Assembly: GCF_037026685.1 (NCBI RefSeq) | Contig: NZ_JBANET010000016.1 | Location: 53,892-117,891 of the forward strand | DNA from: Orrella sp037026685 | GTDB lineage: Bacteria > Pseudomonadota > Gammaproteobacteria > Burkholderiales > Burkholderiaceae_B | Direction of reading: 5' to 3' | Length of the DNA: 64,000 bases | Program-made: the position numbers and the translations under genes | Shown: positions 56,495 to 64,000 of the stretch, in pieces | How the letters are laid out: every line of letters begins with the position of its first letter | Position numbering within the stretch: position 1 is the stretch's first letter | Notes under the pieces: model-generated | The model's input: the letters and a program-made list of their open reading frames with translations, nothing else | What the model was told of the DNA's origin: nothing | The model's database searches: none

Positions 56495-56971
56495 ATGTCT
56501 GCCATTCCCATCACCGCGCGCGGAGCCGAACGCCTGCAGCAGGAACTCCATCGCCTGAAGACCGTCGAGCGTCCCCAGGTCATCGATGCGATCGCCGAGG
56601 CGCGCGCGCAGGGCGACCTGTCCGAGAATGCCGAATACGATGCCGCGCGCGAGCGCCAGGGCTTCATCGAGGGCCGCATCAGCGAGCTCGAAGGGACGCT
56701 GTCCAATGCCCAGGTCATCGACCCGACCGAACTGGAGGCCGACGGCAAGGCCGTATTCGGCTCGACGGTCGACATCGAGGACCTGGAAACCGGCGAGCGC
56801 GTGGTCTACCAGATCGTGGGCGACGTCGAGGCCGACATCCGCAACAACCTGATCTCGGTGTCCAGCCCCGTGGCGCGCGCCCTGATCGGCAAGCGCGCCG
56901 GCGACGTGGTCGAGGTCAACGCCCCTTCGGGCGTGCGCGAGTACGAGATCATCGAAGTCAAGTACATCTGA
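56495..56971 (+). CDS. greA: Transcription elongation factor GreA
   Basis: A 158-residue factor, exactly the usual GreA length, that rescues backtracked RNA polymerase by stimulating transcript cleavage. The N-terminal coiled coil carries PITARGAERLQQELHRLK and the acidic tip region GDLSENAEYDAARERQGFIEGRI. The C-terminal FKBP-like domain has VFGSTVDIEDLETGERVVYQIVGDVEAD and ends SGVREYEIIEVKYI. An upstream ATG at 56453 would add 14 residues foreign to GreA. Confidence 0.97.
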   Translation: MSAIPITARGAERLQQELHRLKTVERPQVIDAIAEARAQGDLSENAEYDAARERQGFIEGRISELEGTLSNAQVIDPTELEADGKAVFGSTVDIEDLETGERVVYQIVGDVEADIRNNLISVSSPVARALIGKRAGDVVEVNAPSGVREYEIIEVKYI

Positions 56972-57002
56972 AGCGCCGCTTCACCATGAAAAGCAGGCTG
57001 GC

Positions 57003-57428
57003 ATGTCGACCGTGACCCGTATCCTGGCCGCGCTGTGGTGCGGCTCGCTCTGGAGCGTAGGCCTGCTGGTGGCGCCTGCGCTGTTCGCCACCCTCGGGCC
57101 GGCGCAGGCCGGCCAGGTGGTGGCCGTGGTGTTTTTCTACCAGGCGGTGGCGGGGCTTGCCGCCGCGGCCGTCATGCTGCTGCTGGACCGGATGGCCGGC
57201 GGCGGCACGCTGGGCCCGGCCGGCCGCAAGGCGGCGCTGCTGATGGCGGTGGGAGTCGGGCTGGGCTACTTCGGCCTCAAGCCGCTGATGGACCATGGAC
57301 GGGCGCTGGCGGCCGCCGGGCAGGCCGTGCCGGCCTGGGCCGACTTCGGCATGCTGCACGGCGTGTCCACGGTGATCTACTTGCTGGTGGCCTTGCTGGG
57401 CCTGCGGCTGGTGGCCGTGGCGCGTTGA
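57003..57428 (+). CDS. DUF4149-domain membrane protein
   Basis: A 141-residue protein with four hydrophobic helices: VTRILAALWCGSLWSVGLLVAPALFATL, VVAVVFFYQAVAGLAAAAVMLLL, KAALLMAVGVGLGYFGLKPLM and FGMLHGVSTVIYLLVALLGLRLV. Conserved WxGSLWxxGxxVAPxLF and HGVS elements are typical of DUF4149 (TMEM205-like). Function is unknown. It lies between greA (31 bp upstream) and the convergent yhbY gene, whose last 52 bp overlap its own 3' end. Confidence 0.85.
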   Translation: MSTVTRILAALWCGSLWSVGLLVAPALFATLGPAQAGQVVAVVFFYQAVAGLAAAAVMLLLDRMAGGGTLGPAGRKAALLMAVGVGLGYFGLKPLMDHGRALAAAGQAVPAWADFGMLHGVSTVIYLLVALLGLRLVAVAR

Positions 57429-57982
57429 GTGCCCCGGCGCGCGCCGGCGCGCAGCGACAGGGCGCTGCCCGTCTTGCGGGGCGTGGCGGCGGTCTTTTTC
57501 TTGAGCGGCACGCGCGTGGAGGGGCGGGCAGGGCGCTCGGTCTCGTAGGGATCGCGGCGCACGGGCTCGACCGCCGGCTTGGCCGCACGGGCGGGGCGCT
57601 TGGGCGCGGTGCGCCCGGCGGCGGCCTGCTTCTTGGGCACGTGCGGGTCGCTGGCCTTCTTGCGCAGGGCCCGGGTCTGGGGCTGGGCGCGGGTTTCCAG
57701 TTCCTGGGCGGTGGGCCGGTACAGGATCAGCATCTTGCCCAGGTGGTGCACGGCGGCGCACGAAAGCGCATCGCAGATGCCGGCGAGCATCGTTTCGCGC
57801 GCGTCGCGGTCCTCGCCCCCGGCGCGCACCTTGATCAGCCCGTGGGCGGATAATGCGCGGTCGATTTCCTTCAGGACGGCTTCGGTCAGCCCGTTATCGC
57901 CGATCAGGACGACCGGGCGCAGGGAATGGGCGGCGGCACGCAGTTCGCTGCGCTCGCGGGGTGTAATTTCAAGGTTCGGCAT
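57377..57982 (-). CDS. yhbY: YhbY-family CRM-domain RNA-binding protein with long basic tail
   Basis: Residues 1-95 form a CRM domain like E. coli YhbY, a protein of pre-50S particles: MPNLEITPRERSELRAAAHSLRPVVLIGDNGLTEAVLKEIDRALSAHGLIKV, then LGKMLILYRP. A further 105 residues are Lys/Arg/Ala/Pro-rich with no predicted fold, doubling the usual length of about 97. The tail probably binds RNA. The gene overlaps the DUF4149 gene by 52 bp tail to tail. It is divergent from rlmE with only 17 bp between starts, the same arrangement as in E. coli. Confidence 0.93.
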   Translation of the reverse strand: MPNLEITPRERSELRAAAHSLRPVVLIGDNGLTEAVLKEIDRALSAHGLIKVRAGGEDRDARETMLAGICDALSCAAVHHLGKMLILYRPTAQELETRAQPQTRALRKKASDPHVPKKQAAAGRTAPKRPARAAKPAVEPVRRDPYETERPARPSTRVPLKKKTAATPRKTGSALSLRAGARRGTQRATATSRRPSKATSK

Positions 57983-57999
57983 GACCGGATTGTACGAGA

Positions 58000-58641
58000 A
58001 TGGCCAAGAAGAAATTTTCCAAAGAGTGGATCCAGCAGCACATCAACGATCCCTACGTCAAGCTGGCCCAGCAGAAAGGCTATCGCGCCCGGGCGGCCTT
58101 CAAGCTGGCCGAGATCATCGAGACGGAAAAGCTGTTGCGCCGCGGCGACATCGTGGTGGACCTGGGCGCCACCCCGGGCAGCTGGTCGCAGGTCGCCCGC
58201 GAGCGGCTGGCGGGGCCGGGCGGCGTGCTGGACGGGCGCATCCTGGCGCTGGACATCCTGCCGATGGAGCCCATCGCCGGGGTGGAATTCCTGCAGGGCG
58301 ATTTTCGCGAGGAGGCGGTGCTGCGCCAGCTCGAGGCCATGCTCGGCGGCGCCAAGGCGGACCTTGTAATGTCGGACATGGCCCCCAATCTATCGGGAGT
58401 GAGCTCGGCCGATTCGGCGCGGATCCAGCACGTCTGCGACCTGGCGCTGGAGTTCGCGCAGGCGCACCTCAAGCCGGAAGGGGCGCTGATCGTCAAGGCC
58501 TTCCACGGCAGCGGATTCTCGCAGATCGTCGAGTCGTTCAAGCAGCAGTTCCGCCGCGTGGTCGAACGCAAGCCCAAGGCTTCGCGCGACAGGTCGTCGG
58601 AAACTTTTTTGGTCGGCCGCGGCCTGAAACATCCCATGTAA
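58000..58641 (+). CDS. rlmE: 23S rRNA (U2552-2'-O)-methyltransferase RlmE
   Basis: A 213-residue FtsJ/RrmJ methyltransferase that 2'-O-methylates U2552 in the 50S A-loop. The start KKFSKEWIQQHINDPYVKLAQQKGYRARAAFKL contains the first catalytic lysine. The SAM motif is VVDLGATPGSWSQVA, the second catalytic site ADLVMSDMAPNLSG, and the third VKAFHGSGFSQI. It ends RDRSSETFLVGRGLK. It is usually co-transcribed with ftsH, here 128 bp downstream. Confidence 0.97.
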   Translation: MAKKKFSKEWIQQHINDPYVKLAQQKGYRARAAFKLAEIIETEKLLRRGDIVVDLGATPGSWSQVARERLAGPGGVLDGRILALDILPMEPIAGVEFLQGDFREEAVLRQLEAMLGGAKADLVMSDMAPNLSGVSSADSARIQHVCDLALEFAQAHLKPEGALIVKAFHGSGFSQIVESFKQQFRRVVERKPKASRDRSSETFLVGRGLKHPM

Positions 58642-58769
58642 TGTGTCGTAACCCCCACCCGAAAGCAGCCCAAGCCCCGACAGAGTAGAATCGGGATTGA
58701 CATCTTAAATAGGGTGCCGCGCTGTGCGTGAGCGCCCGTCCGGTCGGATTCGAGAGCAGGAGATCGACC

Positions 58770-60662
<1,893 letters not shown>

Positions 60663-60686
60663 TCCTTCCGGCGGCTGCGCACCGGC

Positions 60687-61529
60687 ATGGCAAACACCTT
60701 CCTGTGCGGGCGCTACGAGTTCGACCTCGAGCGCCCGCTGGTGATGGGCATCGTCAACGTCACGCCCGATTCCTTCTCGGACGGCGGCCAGTGGGCCGAG
60801 GCCGACGCGGCCATCGCCCATGCGCAGGCGCTGCTGCGCGAGGGCGCGCACATCCTGGACATCGGCGGCGAGTCCACCCGCCCGGGCGCCGAGCCCGTGC
60901 CTGCCGACCAGGAGCTGGCGCGCCTGCTGCCTGTCATCGAGGGCCTGCGCGATTGCGGCGCGCCGATCTCGGTCGATACCTCCAAGCCCCAGGTCATGAA
61001 GGCCGTGCTCGATGCCGGCGCCGACATGATCAACGACGTCTACGGCTTTCGCGAGCCCGGCGCCATCGAGGCCGTGGCCGGCACGCGCTGCGGCCTGTGC
61101 GTCATGCACATGAAGGGCGAGCCGCGCACCATGCAGGTTGCGCCGGAATATAACGACCTGCTGGGCGAGATCGGCCTGTTCCTGGGCGCGCGCGCGCAGC
61201 GCCTGCGCGGGGCCTGGGTCGATCCGCGCCGCATCGTGCTCGATCCCGGCTTCGGCTTCGGCAAGACGCCGGACCAGAATTTTCAATTGCTGCGCCGGCT
61301 CTCGAGCCTGCGCGTTTCCAGCTACCCCCTGCTGGTGGGGGTTTCCCGCAAGTCCATGATCGGCCATGCCACGGGCAAGCCGGTGGGCGAGCGCCTGCCC
61401 GGCAGCATTGCCGCGGCGCTGGCCTGCGTGGCGCGCGGCGCCTCCATCGTGCGGGTGCACGATGTGGCCGCCACCGTCGATGCCCTGAGGGTCTGGCAGG
61501 CCGTCGAGCAAGGAGCCATTCCCCAATGA
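60687..61529 (+). CDS. folP: Dihydropteroate synthase
   Basis: A 280-residue TIM-barrel enzyme that joins p-aminobenzoate to dihydropterin pyrophosphate in folate synthesis, and is the target of sulfonamides. Signatures are VMGIVNVTPDSFSDGG near residue 20, ILDIGGESTRPGAEPV, ISVDTSKPQVMKAVLDAG, MINDVYGF, LDPGFGFGKT and the C-terminal IVRVHDVAATVDALRVW. It follows ftsH by 24 bp and overlaps glmM by four bases (ATGA), in the conserved ftsH-folP-glmM order. Confidence 0.97.
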   Translation: MANTFLCGRYEFDLERPLVMGIVNVTPDSFSDGGQWAEADAAIAHAQALLREGAHILDIGGESTRPGAEPVPADQELARLLPVIEGLRDCGAPISVDTSKPQVMKAVLDAGADMINDVYGFREPGAIEAVAGTRCGLCVMHMKGEPRTMQVAPEYNDLLGEIGLFLGARAQRLRGAWVDPRRIVLDPGFGFGKTPDQNFQLLRRLSSLRVSSYPLLVGVSRKSMIGHATGKPVGERLPGSIAAALACVARGASIVRVHDVAATVDALRVWQAVEQGAIPQ

Positions 61530-62869
61530 GTCAACGCAAGTATTTTGGTACCGATGGCGTCCGCGGCGAGGTGGGCGGCCCGGTCATCAATGCCGAGTTC
61601 GCCCTGCGCCTGGGCTATGCCGCCGGCCGCGTGCTGGCGCGCGAGCACGCGAGCCGGGGCCGCCCCAGGGTGCTCATCGGCAAGGACACCCGGCTCTCGG
61701 GCTACATGCTCGAATCGGCGCTGGAGGCCGGCCTGTCCGCCGCCGGTATCGATACGCTGCTGGCCGGCCCGCTGCCCACGCCGGGCGTGGCCTACCTGAC
61801 CCGGGCGCTGCGCCTGGTGGCCGGCATCGTGATCAGCGCCTCGCACAATCCCTACCAGGACAACGGTATCAAGTTTTTCTCGGCCCAGGGCATGAAGCTG
61901 CCCGACGAGACCGAGGAGGCCATCGAGCAGGCGCTCGAAGAGCCGCTGGGCTGCGTGTCCTCCGAAAAGCTCGGCCGGGCCCGCCGCGTCGAGGACGCCG
62001 CCGGCCGCTACATCGAATTCTGCAAGAGCACCTTTCCCAACGAGCTGGACCTCAATGGCCTGAAGCTGGTGGTCGATGCCGCGCACGGCGCGGCCTATCA
62101 CGTGGCGCCCCACGTGTTCCGCGAACTGGGGGCCGAGGTGCACGCCATCGGCTGCCAGCCCGACGGCTTTAACATCAACGAGAACGTCGGCGCGCTCTAT
62201 CCGGAGGCCCTGGCGGCCGAAGTCCGGGCGCGCGGCGCCGACCTGGGCATCGCGCTGGACGGCGACGCCGACCGGCTGCAGATGGTCGACGCCACCGGCC
62301 GCATCTACAACGGCGACGAACTGCTGTACGCGGTGGTGCGCGAGCGCCTGGAGCGCGGCAAGGTCGAAGGCGTGGTGGGCACCCTGATGACCAATTTCGG
62401 CCTGGAGCGCCAGCTGCAGCGCCTGGGGGTGCCCTTCGAGCGCGCGCAGGTGGGCGACCGCTATGTGCTCGAGCAGCTGCAAAGCCGCAAGTGGCTGTAC
62501 GGCGGCGAAAGCTCGGGCCACCTGCTGTGCCTGGATTGCCACACCACGGGCGACGGCGTGATCGCCGCCCTGCAGGTGCTGACCGCCTTGCGCCGCCACG
62601 GCATCGCCCTGGCCGACTGGCTCGGCGAGCTGCGCATGTATCCGCAAAAGATGATCAACGTGCCCCTGCAGCCCGGCCTGAACTGGGCCGAGCACGCGGG
62701 CCTGAACGCGGCGCGCGCCGAGGTCGAGAAAACCCTGGCCGGCCGCGGCCGCGTGCTGATCCGCGCTTCGGGCACCGAGCCCAAGCTGCGCCTGATGGTC
62801 GAGGCCGAGGACGCCGAATTGGCCGAGCGCTGCGCCAAGCAGCTGGCCGGCGTGGACTTGACGGCGTAA
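61526..62869 (+). CDS. glmM: Phosphoglucosamine mutase
   Basis: A 447-residue enzyme converting glucosamine 6-phosphate to glucosamine 1-phosphate for UDP-GlcNAc, peptidoglycan and LPS. The start YFGTDGVRGEVG, the phosphoserine loop ISASHNPYQDNGIKFF (Ser near residue 105), the magnesium loop ALDGDADRLQMVD, the substrate motif GGESSGHLLC and the C-terminal phosphate loop RASGTEPKLRLMVEA are all present. Length equals E. coli GlmM (445). Co-translated with folP through an ATGA overlap. Confidence 0.97.
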   Translation: MSQRKYFGTDGVRGEVGGPVINAEFALRLGYAAGRVLAREHASRGRPRVLIGKDTRLSGYMLESALEAGLSAAGIDTLLAGPLPTPGVAYLTRALRLVAGIVISASHNPYQDNGIKFFSAQGMKLPDETEEAIEQALEEPLGCVSSEKLGRARRVEDAAGRYIEFCKSTFPNELDLNGLKLVVDAAHGAAYHVAPHVFRELGAEVHAIGCQPDGFNINENVGALYPEALAAEVRARGADLGIALDGDADRLQMVDATGRIYNGDELLYAVVRERLERGKVEGVVGTLMTNFGLERQLQRLGVPFERAQVGDRYVLEQLQSRKWLYGGESSGHLLCLDCHTTGDGVIAALQVLTALRRHGIALADWLGELRMYPQKMINVPLQPGLNWAEHAGLNAARAEVEKTLAGRGRVLIRASGTEPKLRLMVEAEDAELAERCAKQLAGVDLTA

Positions 62870-62996
62870 GGACCCGTCCCCCAGGGGGAAAACCCTGCCG
62901 TTGCATGACAGCAACTTAATCGTCCGGTCATGACACCGTCAATGACGTGAAACATTTAATATCCAAACTGCTGGGATAGCTAAGGAGTTTCACGCC

Positions 62997-63833
62997 ATGC
63001 TCGAATTGGTTCACAGTCCCGCCGAAAGCAAGTCAGTCAAAACCTGGCCCCAGGCGGCCAACGGCGGGTTGACGGTGGGGTTGGCCCGATCGGGCGAAGA
63101 GCTCCGGCAGATCCAGCAATTGCGCTACAAGGTCTTCAGCAAGGAGCTGGGCGCACGCCTGGAGGGCGCCCGCGAGGGCATGGACGTCGACCGCTACGAC
63201 GCCTTCTGCGAGCACCTGATGGTGCGCGAAGAGCCCAGCCAGCGCGTGGTCGGCACCTATCGCGTGCTCACCCCCGAAAAAGCCCGGCTGGCCGGCAGCT
63301 ACTACTCCGAGTCCGAGTTCGACCTGAGCGGCCTGGCCTCGCTGCGCGGCGAGCTGGTCGAGTTCGGCCGCTCCTGCACCCACGAGGACTACCGCAACGG
63401 TTCGGTCATCATGCTGCTGTGGTCCGGCCTGGCCGAGATCCTGCGCCGCGGCGGCTACCGCTACGTGCTGGGCTGCGCCAGCGTCAGCCTGCGCGACGAC
63501 GGCGTGACCGCCGCCGAAGTCTGGCGCATGGTGGCCCCCACGCTGCGCGATCCGGCCGCGCATCTGGTGCGCCCGCTGCACCGCTATCCGGTCGAAAAGC
63601 TCGACAGCGAGCTGCCCGCCCGCGTGCCGCCGCTCATCAAGGGCTATCTGAAACTGGGCGCCAAGGTCTGTGGCGAGCCGGCCTGGGATCCCGACTTCAA
63701 CACCGCCGATTTCCCCATGCTGCTTTCGGTGGACGAGATGGACGAGCGCTATCGCAAGCACTTCGGGCTGGACAGCCTGCACGAGATGCTGGCGCCGGCG
63801 GCGGCGGTGGGGAGAAGGCAGCAGGTGGCGTAA
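62997..63833 (+). CDS. olsB: OlsB-like L-ornithine N-acyltransferase
   Basis: A 278-residue GNAT-fold protein that matches OlsB, which transfers a 3-hydroxyacyl chain from ACP to ornithine in the first step of ornithine-lipid synthesis. Typical segments are LRYKVFSKELGARL, DVDRYDAFCEHLMVRE, VVGTYRVLTPEKA, LVEFGRSCTHEDYRNGSVIMLLWSGLAEIL and YVLGCASVSL. Related autoinducer-synthase/hemolysin-like GNAT proteins share the fold but not this combination. The RBS AAGGAG lies nine bases upstream. It has its own 127-bp upstream region containing three ATGAC motifs. An acyltransferase OlsA gene often follows. Confidence 0.85.
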   Translation: MLELVHSPAESKSVKTWPQAANGGLTVGLARSGEELRQIQQLRYKVFSKELGARLEGAREGMDVDRYDAFCEHLMVREEPSQRVVGTYRVLTPEKARLAGSYYSESEFDLSGLASLRGELVEFGRSCTHEDYRNGSVIMLLWSGLAEILRRGGYRYVLGCASVSLRDDGVTAAEVWRMVAPTLRDPAAHLVRPLHRYPVEKLDSELPARVPPLIKGYLKLGAKVCGEPAWDPDFNTADFPMLLSVDEMDERYRKHFGLDSLHEMLAPAAAVGRRQQVA

Positions 63834-63907
63834 GGCGGTTGGGGTGTGGTGCCCGGGGTGGGTGCCTTTGCCTGGTGTTATCACGGTGCGTGGTGGTGGT
63901 GGCTTGG

Positions 63908-63946
63908 TTGATGGCAGCTTGTTTGACGGCAGCTTGCTTGACGGCC
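63908..63946. repeat. 15-bp tandem repeat after olsB
   Basis: Two full units (TTGATGGCAGCTTGT and TTGACGGCAGCTTGC) and a partial third (TTGACGGC) lie head to tail. A G/T-rich run (GTGGTGGTGG, about 63890-63902) precedes them. The period is a multiple of three, so copy-number change would keep any reading frame. Confidence 0.7.
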
Positions 63947-64000
63947 GGCGTGGCCGGTCGGGGTGGCGGGCTCATGCTGTCGCGTGCGGCGCGGCAGATC
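63911..64000 (+). CDS. Possible start of a further gene, 3' truncated
   Basis: A frame open to the window end could start at ATG 63911 (inside the tandem repeat, giving repeated LTAAC-like units) or at ATG 63974 (MLSRAARQI). Only 9-30 residues are visible, so no family can be assigned. By position after olsB, an OlsA-type acyltransferase would be the first guess, which is inference only. Confidence 0.25.
   Translation, partial: MAACLTAACLTAGVAGRGGGLMLSRAARQI

Noticed and set aside
58697..58702. A perfect TTGACA upstream of ftsH.
   Set aside because: No acceptable -10 lies 16-18 bp downstream (CGCTGT there), and no clear sigma-32 pair was found.
62905..62946. A PhoB box upstream of olsB.
   Set aside because: The ATGAC repeats are 25 and 12 bp apart instead of the 11-bp PhoB period. 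Kept only as a low-interest observation.

Overview
The window is chromosomal DNA from a very GC-rich betaproteobacterium of the family Alcaligenaceae, most likely Bordetella with Achromobacter as the main alternative. This rests on protein style, gene order (minCDE; dnaX-ybaB-recR; yhbY/rlmE-ftsH-folP-glmM), two Bug-type periplasmic binding proteins with no permease genes beside them, an LpxO homologue next to carB, and GC-rich intergenic repeats of a type I associate with this order. The genus is inferred from recall, not from a search. No phage, insertion sequence, integrase or CRISPR array is visible.

Layout. 1-3.9 kb: end of a DMT exporter, ettA, an OsmB-like lipoprotein, a terminator and REP-like palindrome, and an NmrA-type reductase. 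4-7.9 kb (minus): minE, minD, minC and glnS. 8-12.5 kb: a divergent pair of cytochrome bd-like subunits, converging on an EnvZ/OmpR-type two-component system. 12.6-18.9 kb: an usher-like outer-membrane protein, recQ, a YpfJ-type metalloprotease, ruvB (minus) and a PLP dehydratase. 19-23.8 kb (minus): tsaE, amiC, mutL and miaA, packed end to end. 24-31 kb: fumC, an AEC carrier, a Bug protein, ybaK, a DJ-1/PfpI protein, an RHH protein, tRNA-Arg(CCU) and an MFS transporter. 31.3 kb: SRP RNA. 31.5-36.8 kb: a catabolic operon (Bug protein, GST-like, TPP enzyme, mandelate-racemase-like enzyme) with a divergent FadR-type regulator. 36.9-39.9 kb: dnaX, ybaB, recR. 40-43.3 kb: an SsuABC-like ABC importer and a carboxymuconolactone-decarboxylase-family protein. 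43.3-48.8 kb: transaldolase (minus) and carAB. 48.9-56.1 kb: lpxO, an SDR, a glycogen-debranching-like enzyme with a GT4 glycosyltransferase, a histidine phosphatase and a uracil permease; these separate carAB from greA. 56.5-62.9 kb: greA, a DUF4149 protein, yhbY, rlmE, ftsH, folP and glmM. 63-64 kb: olsB and a possible further gene running off the end.

How the genes fit together. Most of the window is housekeeping: division-site selection, translation, repair, tRNA modification, pyrimidine/arginine precursor synthesis, folate and cell-wall precursors. Accessory content is inserted between these blocks. The most unusual item is the cytochrome bd-like pair (7986-10372). Its fold and several signature residues are kept, but the two histidines that ligate heme in E. 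coli CydA and both conserved membrane glutamates are replaced. The sugar-acid-type operon with its own regulator and a promoter-overlapping palindrome pair is a coherent uncharacterised catabolic unit. LpxO and OlsB both point to an outer envelope rich in modified lipid A and ornithine lipids.

Limits: family calls come from motifs and recall of homologues; no similarity search, structure prediction or codon statistics were run. Promoter and operator entries are hand-read and tentative.
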